Below, in pieces: positions 1 to 9,220 of a stretch of DNA of 64,000 bases. Within the stretch, counting starts at the first letter, position 1; every line of letters begins with the position of its first letter. The position numbers and the translations under genes were made by a program. Origin of the DNA: CAYNVQ01 sp964400735 (lineage in GTDB: Bacteria; Acidobacteriota; Aminicenantia; Aminicenantales; Aminicenantaceae); assembly GCA_964400735.1 (NCBI GenBank), contig CAYNVQ010000004.1, positions 124,001 through 188,000 on the forward strand, given 5' to 3'. The notes under the pieces are model-generated. The model did no database searches. It was not told where the DNA came from and saw only the letters and a program-made list of their open reading frames with translations.

Positions 1-1793
1 TCAAATCCCACCTGCGATTTGATTTTCTCGTCCCTATTGAGTTCATGAAGGAATTTGGGTGGGACCTGGAACAGTGGGATCGATTCTTCATCGACACCTA
101 TGTCGAGCTCCATCCTGAAGTTGATGTGATCGGAAAAGATAGACTATCGCGATATCTCCAGTCAAAGATAGAGGATTCGGAAAATCTTCAGATAGAGCTT
201 TTTCCTCTTAAAGACATTCATCTGCGTGCAGCGAGCATAGAGGCGGTAGGATACAAGGGAGATATAAAAAATGTCTATCTCTTCTCGGCCATTTCGATTT
301 TAGTCCTTCTGATTGCCTGTTTCAACTTCATGAACCTCAGCACGACCCAGTCAGGAAAGAGAATCAAGGAGATTGGCATGAGGAAGGTTGTCGGGGCCAG
401 ACGGAAGGATATCGTCAAACAATTTTATTGGGAATCGATCCTAATGACCCTGTTAGCATTGTTGCTCGCCCTGGTTTTGATCGAACTCTCGCTCCCTGCC
501 TTCAATCGTATTTCCGGGAAGGAGTTGGGGTGGGATTTCGCGGGAAATATTGGATTTTATTTATTAGCCGCAGGAATTGTGTTGGCTGCGGGCTTTATCT
601 CCGGGAGTTATCCCGCTCTGCTGCTTTCTTCATTCAAGCCGGTCGATATGGTCCGTGGAAAACTGTCATCTGGATCTAATTTTCAATCTCTATCCCGCAA
701 AATTCTCGTTGTGCTCCAATTTTCCGTCTCGATCGTCCTGATCATCGGTACAGTCATTGTCTATAGCCAAATGAATTTTTTACGGCAAAAAAAATTAGGC
801 TTCGATTCCGACCACATAATTTCATTGAAACTTCCCATGAATCTCAGACAAAAATACGATGTCATGAAAGAAGATCTCCTTCATCTTTCTTCGGTTTCCA
901 GCGTAACTTGCGGCTCGCGCAGACCGTTTTCCCATATCAGCACCATCGATTGGGAAAGTCCGGATAAGTCCAGATATGTGCGGCTCTCCTTTACGGATGT
1001 TGGGTATGATTATTTGGAGACATTTGGGCTGGAACTGGCGAAAGGCAGGTTTTTTTCAAGAGAATATTCTTCGGACAAGCAGAATTATGTACTCAACGAA
1101 ATAGCTGTGAAACAGATGGGATTTGAGAATCCCATAGGTCAGGAAATGGAAGTATTCGAAAGAAAAGGAACTGTCATCGGAGTTGTCAAAGATTATCACT
1201 TCGAGTCGCTTCATTCGGAGATTCGGCCTATGGTGTTGAAATTTGCTGAGGGAGGACAGACTTATCTGTTCGCTAACGTCAAATCGGCGAATCTGGATGA
1301 AACCATTAAAGATATGGAAGCGATCTGGAATGGTTTGGAGCGAAACTATCCGTTCAATTACAGCTTTTTCGACCAGGACTTCGATTATATGTACAGGGCA
1401 GATAATCGATTCAAAGACATCCTGGGCTATTTCGCTCTTTTCGCTGTTTTTATTTCCTGCCTTGGGCTGTTCGGATTGGCCAGCTTTATGACAGAGCAGC
1501 GAACCAAAGAAATCGGAATACGAAAAGTGCTGGGAGCCTCGATCTCCAAGCTAATCCTGATGTTCTCCAAAGAATTCGTTAAATGGGTGATCGTGGCCAA
1601 CCTCATTGCTTGGCCGGTCGCCTATTATGCCATGACAAGGTGGCTGCAGGGATTCGCCTACCGGACGAGCGTCCAGATTTGGGTATTCATGCTATCGTCG
1701 TTCATGGCTTTGGCCATCGCCCTTGCCACTGTTGCTTTCCATACGACGAAAGCTTCCTTGGCCAATCCTGCAGAGTCTCTGAAATATGAATGA
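1..1793 (+). CDS. Orphan ABC-type permease (MacB/FtsX family), 5' end outside window
   Basis: Inner-membrane permease of the MacB/FtsX class. The reading frame is open from base 3, and the first residues (HLRFDFLVPIEF) match an internal segment of the complete paralogs at 12.6 and 20.4 kb, so roughly 190 N-terminal residues lie upstream of the window. Visible parts are the end of the first periplasmic core, a first FtsX block (membrane segments from about base 270, with the family signature 'ACFNFMNLSTTQS' followed by 'KEIGMRKVVGARR'), a second periplasmic domain, and a second FtsX block ('CLGLFGLASFMTEQRTKEIG'). It ends in the motif NPAESLKYE shared by every permease here. No ATP-binding gene is adjacent in the visible sequence. 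Transport substrate unknown. Confidence 0.93.
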   Translation, partial: KSHLRFDFLVPIEFMKEFGWDLEQWDRFFIDTYVELHPEVDVIGKDRLSRYLQSKIEDSENLQIELFPLKDIHLRAASIEAVGYKGDIKNVYLFSAISILVLLIACFNFMNLSTTQSGKRIKEIGMRKVVGARRKDIVKQFYWESILMTLLALLLALVLIELSLPAFNRISGKELGWDFAGNIGFYLLAAGIVLAAGFISGSYPALLLSSFKPVDMVRGKLSSGSNFQSLSRKILVVLQFSVSIVLIIGTVIVYSQMNFLRQKKLGFDSDHIISLKLPMNLRQKYDVMKEDLLHLSSVSSVTCGSRRPFSHISTIDWESPDKSRYVRLSFTDVGYDYLETFGLELAKGRFFSREYSSDKQNYVLNEIAVKQMGFENPIGQEMEVFERKGTVIGVVKDYHFESLHSEIRPMVLKFAEGGQTYLFANVKSANLDETIKDMEAIWNGLERNYPFNYSFFDQDFDYMYRADNRFKDILGYFALFAVFISCLGLFGLASFMTEQRTKEIGIRKVLGASISKLILMFSKEFVKWVIVANLIAWPVAYYAMTRWLQGFAYRTSVQIWVFMLSSFMALAIALATVAFHTTKASLANPAESLKYE

Positions 1794-1976
1794 TTCATTA
1801 AAACGCCCCGCTTTTTTTTGAACCAATTGTTCTGATATCCCCTAACATTTTCAACACAAATAAAAGGAATGACTTCATTTCAGGAATAGAATGCTGCACA
1901 AAGGTCGATGAATCGTTCAAATGCCCGATTGACCTCCGGTCGTTGCTGTGGTAGAAGCGGGAAAGAACATAACCGG

Positions 1977-3311
1977 ATGAGCAAAGAAACCAACAAGGAT
2001 TTGCGGCAAGCGATAGGACTGCCTCAAGCCACGGCCATGGTGGTCGGAGTAATAATAGGAGCCTCGATTTTTCTTCAGCCTTCAGAAATAGTGGGCCAGT
2101 TGCATTCCGTGAAGGGTGTTTTCCTGGTCTGGTCCATATCGGGCCTCTTGACTTTATTCGGCGCTTTGGTGTGTGCTGAAATGGCCTCCATATTTACTCA
2201 GACCGGAGGAGTTTATGTGTATTTGAAAGAGGCTTTTTCTCCTTCGGTCGGCTTTTTATGGGGCTGGGCTATGTTTTGGAGCGTCCATTCGGGGATCATT
2301 GCAGCGATTGCCGTTATCTTTTCTCGCTATTTTTCTTACTTCGTCCCTTTAAATGAAATCATGATCAAAGTTGTCGCCATCTTGGTCATCGGAGTATTAT
2401 CCACTATAAACTATATCGGCGTTAGGCATGGCAGCAACCTTCAAACAGCCTTCACTTTGGGAAAGCTCATCGCCATCGGGATAATAATCCTGCTTGGTTT
2501 CGTGCTTGGTTCCCGTGTTCCCGAACATTTTATCGCAGGGGATGTGCCCCAAGGTGATATGTCGTTGAACAATTTTTTCTTGGCTATGATCGCCGGTCTG
2601 TTCGCATTCGGCGGCTGGCATATGGTGACATATAATTCCGAAGAAACAATAAATCCAAGGAGGACCATTCCCCGGGCACTGATGTTGGGAACATTGATCG
2701 TCACCTTTTGTTATGTTGCTCTGAATGCTGTGTACATGTATATTTTGCCGCTCGATGCAGTCGCCTCGTCCACACGTATTGCTGCCGATGCCGCCGATGC
2801 TCTGGTCGGTTTCGGCGGAGGCGCGATTATGTCTGGCTTGGTGATTTTCTCCACATTTGGCGCTCTGAACGGCATCATTCTCAGCGGACCTCGCGTGTAT
2901 TATTCCATGGCCCGAGATGGATTATTATTCCGTTGGATCGGCGAAATTCACCCCCGCTACAGGACGCCTCATATGGCAATCCTTTTTCAAGCTGTGTGGT
3001 CTTCCATTCTCGTCTTCACAGGTACATACAGGGCCCTCTTTACCCGGGTGATCTATACCGAATGGATATTTTTCGGATTGATGGCAGTTGGATTATTCGT
3101 CATGCGGAAAAAGCCAGAAATTATTCGAGGTTATCGAGTATGGGGATATCCGTTCGTTCCAGGGCTTTTTATAATCTCATCCTTTTCCATTGTCGTCAGT
3201 CAGATCATCTCTGACCCAAAAGAAAGCTTGTTCGGATTCTGTCTTGTGTTGGCAGGCTTGCCAGTGTATTATTTGTGGTCAAAAAAAAGAGAGCAGGAGT
3301 TTGATTTATGA
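1977..3311 (+). CDS. APC-family amino acid permease
   Basis: A roughly 444-residue, strongly hydrophobic protein with about 12 predicted membrane segments. The N-terminal block 'GLPQATAMVVGVIIGASIF' is the typical first helix of the amino acid-polyamine-organocation (APC) superfamily, and 'AFGGWHMVTYNSEETINPRR' is the helix-6 region of the LAT/serine-threonine exchanger-like branch. It probably moves an amino acid across the inner membrane; the substrate cannot be read from sequence. An in-frame ATG at 1908 exists, but the 23 residues it adds are polar and unlike the family, so 1977 is preferred although its ribosome binding site is weak. The stop overlaps the start of the next gene by four bases (ATGA), indicating translational coupling. 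Confidence 0.9.
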   Translation: MSKETNKDLRQAIGLPQATAMVVGVIIGASIFLQPSEIVGQLHSVKGVFLVWSISGLLTLFGALVCAEMASIFTQTGGVYVYLKEAFSPSVGFLWGWAMFWSVHSGIIAAIAVIFSRYFSYFVPLNEIMIKVVAILVIGVLSTINYIGVRHGSNLQTAFTLGKLIAIGIIILLGFVLGSRVPEHFIAGDVPQGDMSLNNFFLAMIAGLFAFGGWHMVTYNSEETINPRRTIPRALMLGTLIVTFCYVALNAVYMYILPLDAVASSTRIAADAADALVGFGGGAIMSGLVIFSTFGALNGIILSGPRVYYSMARDGLLFRWIGEIHPRYRTPHMAILFQAVWSSILVFTGTYRALFTRVIYTEWIFFGLMAVGLFVMRKKPEIIRGYRVWGYPFVPGLFIISSFSIVVSQIISDPKESLFGFCLVLAGLPVYYLWSKKREQEFDL

Positions 3312-4288
3312 AAATCATCGACTTTCACAATCACTTTTATCCACCCGAATACTTGGAAGAAGTTATATCCGGTCACAGTAATGTCCGGGTGACCTTCGAT
3401 TCAGATAACAATCCGCTTCTCCATTATCCCGGAGATTACAATGTCGTTGTCCGTGGTCATAGAGATATCGATTATCGGGCAGAGGTCTTAAATAATGCGG
3501 GAGTCGATCAACAAGTCCTTTCTTTCACCACTCCCGGCACACACGTTGAGTCGCCTGAACGCTCTGTCGAACTCGCAAGGCTTGTTAACGATTGCTTGGC
3601 GAAAGTAATGTCCGAAAGAGGGTACAGGTTTACGGCCCTGGCAACGCTTCCTTTGAACGATATCCAGGCATCGATTGCCGAATTGAATCGTGCTTTCACC
3701 GATTTAGGATTCAGGGGAGTCATGCTTCACAGCAACATCAATGGAATAGGATTGAGCGATAGATGTTTTTGGCCCTTGTATGAGAAAGCGGATGACCTAA
3801 AAGCCGTTTTCTATATCCATCCGTCTTTCCCCGTGGGAGTAGAGGCCATGACCGATTACTGGCTTATGCCACTGATCGGGTTCCCTTTCGATACAACCTT
3901 GGCGGCGGCAAAGTTGGTCTTCAGCGGGGTGATCGATAGATTCCCCGAAATTAAATGGGTCCTCGGTCATCTCGGTGGAGCGATTCCTTATCTTGCAGAA
4001 AGATTGGACAGGGGATATTTCGCTTTTGAGGAATGTCGGAAGAACATCACTCAATCTCCCAGTGAATATCTCAAAAAATTTTATTATGATACGGTGAATT
4101 TTGATGTCAAAGCCTTGCAATTTGCCATGGATTTTGCGGGGCCAGACCGCTTGCTGGCGGGAAGCGATTATCCACATAAGATCGGAAGCCTGGGGAAGAT
4201 GATAGAAAGCATCGATGAGCTGGACATAACTGAGGAGGCTAAAGCCCGTATTTATGGAGAGAATGCCGAAGGATTATTAGGGCTGTAG
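3308..4288 (+). CDS. ACMSD-type metal-dependent amidohydrolase/decarboxylase
   Basis: A 326-residue TIM-barrel protein of the amidohydrolase_2 family, which includes aminocarboxymuconate-semialdehyde decarboxylase and related nonhydrolytic decarboxylases. Likely metal ligands are visible: the HxH pair H7/H9 in 'DFHNHFYP', H171 ('YIHPSFP'), H221 ('VLGHLGG') and D287 ('AGSDYPH'). No signal peptide is seen, so it is probably cytosolic. It overlaps the upstream amino acid permease by four bases, so the two are very likely co-expressed, and the enzyme may act on an aromatic or amino-acid-derived carboxylate imported by the permease (inference). Exact reaction unknown. Confidence 0.87.
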   Translation: MKIIDFHNHFYPPEYLEEVISGHSNVRVTFDSDNNPLLHYPGDYNVVVRGHRDIDYRAEVLNNAGVDQQVLSFTTPGTHVESPERSVELARLVNDCLAKVMSERGYRFTALATLPLNDIQASIAELNRAFTDLGFRGVMLHSNINGIGLSDRCFWPLYEKADDLKAVFYIHPSFPVGVEAMTDYWLMPLIGFPFDTTLAAAKLVFSGVIDRFPEIKWVLGHLGGAIPYLAERLDRGYFAFEECRKNITQSPSEYLKKFYYDTVNFDVKALQFAMDFAGPDRLLAGSDYPHKIGSLGKMIESIDELDITEEAKARIYGENAEGLLGL

Positions 4289-4351
4289 CTTGAGTCAGAT
4301 TATTGCCATTCCAAGGCTGTTTGGATTCCCTACCTCAGCTTGAGCAGGTTT

Positions 4352-4708
4352 TTACTCGATCCAGAGATCCCTCTCTAAATCCTTCCAAAATTCGAGCTTC
4401 ATTGTGCTGTGGTCGAACACATCCGTGTAGTAGGGATCGTTCTTTTTATACTCGACATATGGTCCGGAGTAGTCTGCCCTTCTCTTTTTATAGGCTTCGT
4501 AATCGGCTAGGCTCTCGTATTCCCACATGATGAAGTGACGATTCGATTCCTCTCCCGCAACCGTTTTGACAAAATAGCGAACGCTTTTCCATTCCTTGAA
4601 GAGTTCTCTATGGTCGTTCACCCATTCGAACCATTGACGAATGGCTTTATCATGCTTCTCTTGCTTCCCTTCAGCGACCAGCCAGCTTTCTACTTCGAAA
4701 ACAGCCAT
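4352..4708 (-). CDS. Small conserved protein, possible dimeric alpha/beta-barrel fold
   Basis: 118 residues, soluble, rich in aromatic and charged residues. The pattern (short first strand 'MAVFEVESWLVAEG', long amphipathic helix, then 'SNRHFIMWEYESLADYEAY') resembles ferredoxin-like dimeric alpha/beta-barrel proteins of the NIPSNAP/stress-responsive type, but no specific family is recognised. Its ATG overlaps the stop codon of the upstream gene by one base (TAATG), so the two form a translationally coupled operon. It converges on the amidohydrolase gene. Function unknown. Confidence 0.7.
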   Translation of the reverse strand: MAVFEVESWLVAEGKQEKHDKAIRQWFEWVNDHRELFKEWKSVRYFVKTVAGEESNRHFIMWEYESLADYEAYKKRRADYSGPYVEYKKNDPYYTDVFDHSTMKLEFWKDLERDLWIE

Positions 4709-4938
4709 TAGAATCCTCCCGGTATCTTTCCGAATTCTGCACCGTATCTTCGGACTATCTCGAGAAGCTGTCCATCGGGGTGCCCTAATATGACGGGCTT
4801 CAATCGAGGAGGAGAGCCTGCTCCCGAGATATTCCTAGGATGCGGTTTCAAGCAGCGCATGAAGATGATTGGTATCCCTCCAACCATCCCCATTCTTAGA
4901 AACTTTCTTCTTTCTAAAGATTTGCCGTAACTCTGCAT
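4708..4938 (-). CDS. Short protein with Tat-like twin-arginine leader
   Basis: A 76-residue product. The ATG at 4938 is preferred over an in-frame GTG at 4950 because a GGAGG sequence lies five bases upstream of it. The N-terminus has a twin-arginine type leader, 'SLERRKFLRMGMVGG', followed by a short hydrophobic stretch and a single Cys. Only about 45 residues follow the leader, far fewer than in a usual Tat-exported enzyme, so this is either a small exported or anchored protein or the remnant of a longer one. It is coupled by a one-base overlap to the downstream alpha/beta-barrel-like gene. No family recognised. Confidence 0.5.
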   Translation of the reverse strand: MQSYGKSLERRKFLRMGMVGGIPIIFMRCLKPHPRNISGAGSPPRLKPVILGHPDGQLLEIVRRYGAEFGKIPGGF

Positions 4939-5336
4939 CGTCTCCTCCACTAAGATTCAACTAAGTTCATTATGAAGTGTATAGTAAAAGATTTAGGATA
5001 TTTTTCCAATCTCGAACACTTTGGTATGAAAGAGCTTTTTGGAAGTATCTCTAAAACCGTGATAAAGCAACTGTCAGCGAAGCTGAAACGTCAGCCCGCT
5101 GGTTTTCCCCATCGATCCCTTGGAGGGGGAACAATAATATATGCCTGCCAGCAAAGCTTGCTTTCCATGTCCTCTCGCCTCCGGATGGCTTCCTCTTCCA
5201 CTTCCCTGACTGATTTAAATCATACGCGGTTTTAGAGATGCTTACGGGCTTTTTTTGACATTGGTCTTCTACCGTGATAAATACCAGATGTTTGCAGACT
5301 TCATCCAAATCGAAATTCGGATCACAGGAGGATTCT
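4939..5336. other. Intergenic region bounded by a distant inverted repeat
   Basis: Roughly 400 bases separating two divergent units. Two short opposing open frames inside it (87 and 108 codons) have no ribosome binding sites and no recognisable composition, and I do not call them. The region contains a 17-base imperfect inverted repeat (5043-5059 and 5227-5243, one mismatch) enclosing about 170 bases, and a promoter for the lipoprotein gene at its right end. Confidence 0.5.
5255..5283 (+). promoter_or_regulatory. Sigma-70-type promoter of the CsgG-like lipoprotein gene
   Basis: A perfect -35 box TTGACA at 5255-5260, a 17-base spacer and a -10 box TAAATA at 5278-5283. Transcription would start near 5290, giving a leader of about 45 bases before the ATG at 5337. 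Confidence 0.65.
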
Positions 5337-5960
5337 ATGTTGAAAAAGAATCTACTGGTTCTGATCATTGTATTCATGCTTTTCCACTGTGGGCCGACCG
5401 TACTCGTTCCCCCAGAAATCGATTTGACGCCTTTTCAACGCGTCGGTCTGATAGCTTTTTCATTAGAAAACGCCGAAGGCCGTTTGAACGAGATAGCCAC
5501 CCAGCGGTTCTTACAGGAAATTATTTATTATCAAAGAGGTGTTCAGATTATCGAGATGGGGAAGATCGAGGATGTTCTGAAAGAAATTGATGGATCGAGT
5601 ATCAATCAAGAGGCCATCATAGCTATAGGAAAGCATTATGGAGTGACATCATTTTTTTTGGGGGATGTCGTTGTTTCCGATATAAGACCTCAGATCGATA
5701 TCAGCGCTTTGATAAAAAGCGTGCGGATACAGGCCACATTCAGTATTTCAGTTACAGCCAAGTTTTTATCCACAGAGACAGGGGCAACTTTGTGGACGGA
5801 CTCAGTCCAAAGGAAAGATTCATTGGCCTATTTAAGTATGGGCGAGGGGCAGGTTCCTTATTTCGATATCAGAGATCAGGAAGAGGCCTACTCAGACCTT
5901 ATAGAGCGCTTGATCTATGAATTGACAAGAGACTTCCGGCCTACAAAAAGACGTTTATGA
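5337..5960 (+). CDS. CsgG/LpoB-like outer-membrane lipoprotein
   Basis: A 207-residue predicted lipoprotein. The ATG at 5337 is preceded by AGGAGG at a good distance and opens a classical lipoprotein signal, 'LVLIIVFMLFHCGP', with Cys as the acylated residue. The mature part alternates strands and helices in the manner of CsgG-type domains: a first strand 'RVGLIAFS', a helix with 'ATQRFLQEI', 'VQIIEMGKIEDVLKEI', and then 'YGVTSFFLGDVVVSDI'. CsgG-like domains occur in curli secretion pores and in envelope lipoproteins such as LpoB; this one is short and not next to curli genes, so a scaffolding or surface role is more likely than secretion. Its stop codon directly abuts the convergent stop of the S9 peptidase gene. 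Confidence 0.75.
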   Translation: MLKKNLLVLIIVFMLFHCGPTVLVPPEIDLTPFQRVGLIAFSLENAEGRLNEIATQRFLQEIIYYQRGVQIIEMGKIEDVLKEIDGSSINQEAIIAIGKHYGVTSFFLGDVVVSDIRPQIDISALIKSVRIQATFSISVTAKFLSTETGATLWTDSVQRKDSLAYLSMGEGQVPYFDIRDQEEAYSDLIERLIYELTRDFRPTKRRL

Positions 5961-8846
5961 ACTATTTTTTTTCAGCGCTTTTTTCTTAAGATAGGGCACC
6001 CCTTCAGTCATCCATTCCGGAGCTTGTTTTCCTTTCAAGTAGTGATCGTAAAACTCTTCCATCCTGTGTTGAAAATCGATCTGATTTTCCAACTTGTTGA
6101 GATGATGATCCTGGCCCGGATAGGAAAGAAGGATGACATTTTTTCCCAGGAAGCGCAGAGCATTATAAAATTCTATTGCCTGCAGCCACTCGACCGACCC
6201 GTCCTCGGTTCCATGGAGGAGAAGCAGAGGGGTATCCATGGTCTCGGCGTTGAAAAGTGCCGACTCCTTAATATAGAGGTCGCGGTCTTTAAAGGGATCG
6301 GTACCGAAACGGCCTTGGCCATAATAGTCATACCGGTGCTGGTTGGTACCTGCCGACTTCCAGAGCTGGTTGAAATCGGATATCAGGTCGGTGGCCGCAG
6401 CTCCCACCACAACGGCAGCGAACATCTTGGATTTCGTGGCGATATAAGCTCCCCCCTGACCAGAAAAACTGTGTCCATGCAGTCCGATATGTGCCGGATC
6501 GGCATATCCCAGCTCGATGACCTTTTCCACGGCCGCCTCCACACAGTCGAGCATGTCGGAATGGGTGGTTCGGGTGTTGAAATGAACATCCGGGAGCAGA
6601 ACAAGGTACCCATTGCTGACGTATTTGTAGAACATAGGTGTATCGCGGTAGACAAGACGGGAGAAGCGATAGAGATTTTGGGAGTTCTTCTCGTAGAAGT
6701 CCACCAGCATAGGAAGTTTCTCACCTTCTTTGTAGTCTTCGGGAATCATCAATACGCCCTGGAGCCGTTTCCCGTCCTTGTTAGTGTATTCGATGAGGAT
6801 GTTGTGCCCCCACTTGAATTCATTCTGATGAGGATTGGCATCGGTGATACGATGCGGATTTTTGAAGGAGGAATCTGACACATAATAGTTGGGAAAATCC
6901 TTATAGGTCTCGATTGTATAGAAGCATCGATCGGCGTTTTTTGCCTTACTAAGGCGTCCGAAATATTTTTTTCCGTAGACCAAACGTTCAAGTTTCCCCT
7001 CGCTCAAGCGGAAGAAGCCGGCTTCTTTGGTCCACTGGCCAAAGGCGGATAGAAGGAGCGGCTTTGCTGTATCGATGGATTTTTCTTCAGGATCCAATCG
7101 GATATAACGGAGCCTGATCTCTTCTCTGGTTCCCAGGCCATCGGTGAGGTTCACGGCCATGCTTCCGTCTAGCGGCTGAAGGTAAAGATCGTATTTGTGT
7201 TCCAGGATGACGGCTTTACCGTTCTTGGTCCATCCGGTCACTCCATAGGGGGGGCTGGTCCCGGGGTGGTCGTATTCATCATTGACGAAGTCGACGGGCG
7301 CTCGAGCGGTCAAGTTAATCGTCTTTCCGGAAGTGATCTCATAATCCCAGATATGGCCGTCCTTCCAGTACAGAAAGTGCTTGGAATCGGGTGAAAGTCC
7401 CAGGGTCTGTTTTTGTCCTTTGAACATCAATGTCCGTTCGCCTGTTCGGGTGTTCAAACGGTAGTAGTCGGCCTGTTCTTCTTTCCAGTCCGATATATAG
7501 CCTTTATCATCCCTTCCGATAGCCCATTGACCGTCCTCGGTGATGCTTGCCGTGCGCATACGTTCGTCACATAGCCGTATGAACCTTTTGTCCTTGAGGT
7601 TGTATACCGACCTGTAGGTAAAATTCCGGTCACGCTCAGCCCGAATTTTCTGGACCGACTGGATATATTCGTCTTTCCAGTGCCAAACATCCACATCGGC
7701 CGGCGGCAATTCTCCCTCTTCGATTGCTTTTTTGTCTTCTTTGGGTTTTTCCTCTTGTTCTTTGGGCTCTTTATGCTCTGCTTTCGGCTTATCCTTCTCG
7801 GCCTTTTCTTCTTCCTTGCCCTGTTTTTCAGGTAGTTTTTCCTGCTCCTTGATCCCGCAAAAAACCAGGGCTTCATCTTCGCTCCAGAAGAGGTTTCCCT
7901 TCTCCGGAGTAGAAGAGCGGCGGAAACGAGAGCGGGGAGAGGTGCGCTCCGAGATCACCATGTCCTTGGGGAATTTCGGGTCGGTGGACGGGTCGTAGAT
8001 GTGGGCGGTTTGATTAACGGTCCCGATGCCGGTGATGGCCACCAGGATGTTATCCATCTCTTTGAATCCTTTTTGCTTTTTCCCTCTGAGCGCTGCCAGG
8101 GCAGCCCCCTTTTCGCTCCAGGCCAGCTGCGAGTACTGGGCTTCTTCCGAATCAAGTACGTTTAGGTTTCCTTTGGATAGCTCCATTAGATAGAGCCCAT
8201 TTCCTGTTTTATCGGCAGCATCCACGATGTAGGCCAGATAAGATCCTGGCTTGTTGAATTCGAATTCAGTCACATTGCCGAGGTTCTGATAACTTCCTTT
8301 TTTCAGATTATAAAGAATGAGGTCGGCTCCTTTTTGTTCGGCCTTGGGATCGGCCTTACTCTTTTTGACAGCCAGAAATCCGGAGCCCTTGGAAAATGTG
8401 AACGAAGAGATGTTTTCAATGATAATTTTTTCTCCGGAGGATAAATTCAAAAGCTCCACCTTCCTGGGAACCGGCTTTTTTTCTTTCCGGAGCTTTTCCG
8501 CTTCTTTAAAAGGGAGGTTCAGATTGTAGGCTACCCAAAGGGAATCGTCGGAGAATTTGGGATCTGAGGCACCCACTATTTTGTATTCCTTATTCGAATC
8601 GAGGCTTTTCACGAAGAACTCATCGTCTGCCCTTGTTTTGCGGTAGGCGAATGTCATCCACTTTCCATCCGGAGATATCGCGGTGGAAACAATGCTCCGC
8701 CAGTTGCCATAATCTTCGATGGAAAACGGCCGTTTTTCTTCGGCCTTTAGCCACAAAGTGCAGGATAAAAAGCAGAATATGAAGAGTGCGGCCAGGCGCT
8801 TTTTCGAATATGTTTTGTGTTGGGACATCATGAGTGATAAAACCAT
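5955..8846 (-). CDS. S9 (prolyl oligopeptidase-type) peptidase, exported, paralog A
   Basis: 963 residues. ATG at 8846 has GGAGG eight bases upstream. An N-terminal hydrophobic stretch (about residues 17-34) predicts export. The long N-terminal part is a beta-propeller-like module; the C-terminal alpha/beta-hydrolase domain carries the predicted triad S793, D882 ('GTEDGS') and H914 or H915 ('GQDHHL'). The nucleophile elbow reads GHSFSG instead of the usual GxSxGG seen in the paralog at 23.5 kb (GHSWGG). Around residues 340-385 there is a Glu/Lys-rich low-complexity insertion that the paralog lacks. Family members cleave short peptides after their beta-propeller filters them; the likely role here is periplasmic peptide degradation. 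It ends convergently with the lipoprotein gene with no room for a terminator. Confidence 0.9.
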   Translation of the reverse strand: MVLSLMMSQHKTYSKKRLAALFIFCFLSCTLWLKAEEKRPFSIEDYGNWRSIVSTAISPDGKWMTFAYRKTRADDEFFVKSLDSNKEYKIVGASDPKFSDDSLWVAYNLNLPFKEAEKLRKEKKPVPRKVELLNLSSGEKIIIENISSFTFSKGSGFLAVKKSKADPKAEQKGADLILYNLKKGSYQNLGNVTEFEFNKPGSYLAYIVDAADKTGNGLYLMELSKGNLNVLDSEEAQYSQLAWSEKGAALAALRGKKQKGFKEMDNILVAITGIGTVNQTAHIYDPSTDPKFPKDMVISERTSPRSRFRRSSTPEKGNLFWSEDEALVFCGIKEQEKLPEKQGKEEEKAEKDKPKAEHKEPKEQEEKPKEDKKAIEEGELPPADVDVWHWKDEYIQSVQKIRAERDRNFTYRSVYNLKDKRFIRLCDERMRTASITEDGQWAIGRDDKGYISDWKEEQADYYRLNTRTGERTLMFKGQKQTLGLSPDSKHFLYWKDGHIWDYEITSGKTINLTARAPVDFVNDEYDHPGTSPPYGVTGWTKNGKAVILEHKYDLYLQPLDGSMAVNLTDGLGTREEIRLRYIRLDPEEKSIDTAKPLLLSAFGQWTKEAGFFRLSEGKLERLVYGKKYFGRLSKAKNADRCFYTIETYKDFPNYYVSDSSFKNPHRITDANPHQNEFKWGHNILIEYTNKDGKRLQGVLMIPEDYKEGEKLPMLVDFYEKNSQNLYRFSRLVYRDTPMFYKYVSNGYLVLLPDVHFNTRTTHSDMLDCVEAAVEKVIELGYADPAHIGLHGHSFSGQGGAYIATKSKMFAAVVVGAAATDLISDFNQLWKSAGTNQHRYDYYGQGRFGTDPFKDRDLYIKESALFNAETMDTPLLLLHGTEDGSVEWLQAIEFYNALRFLGKNVILLSYPGQDHHLNKLENQIDFQHRMEEFYDHYLKGKQAPEWMTEGVPYLKKKALKKNSS

Positions 8847-9220
8847 TTTTCTTCCCTCCGTTCAAGAATTATTCCAACGCCGGTTGTTTAGCCTGCTTGA
8901 TTCATGGATTGAAATTACCATAATAGCAAATGGCATCGGCATTTTTTATGAAAAATTCAGACAGATAATTCAGGTTAAATTGAAGGGAGAATTGTAGTAC
9001 ATAAGAAAGGAAGTTTGCAACAAAGCTTTTTATGGATAAAATTTTGCTTGACCGGATGATCAAAATTTTATACGTTGCTTTCATCTTTCGATTATTTCTG
9101 AGCGCAGGATGACACTTCGACACTTTAGCGGTCTTCCACGGGTCCTAACCATCCTTTTTAATCGACCCATCATGATAGATTTATAATTTTGTTTCATTTT
9201 ATCGATAAGGAGGGATTACC
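8847..9220. other. Divergent intergenic region between two peptidase genes
   Basis: About 370 AT-rich bases between the divergently transcribed S9 and M14 peptidase genes. It must hold both promoters, but I see no box pair good enough to call. A strong AAGGAGGG ribosome binding site lies just before the M14 start. No gene or RNA structure was recognised. Confidence 0.4.

Noticed and set aside
4972..5377. Two opposing short frames in the gap before the lipoprotein gene
   Set aside because: No ribosome binding sites, no family resemblance, and one overlaps the promoter and start of the lipoprotein gene.
6024..6878. 284-codon open frame on the plus strand
   Set aside because: Antisense to the hydrolase domain of S9 paralog A; no start signal, no domain.
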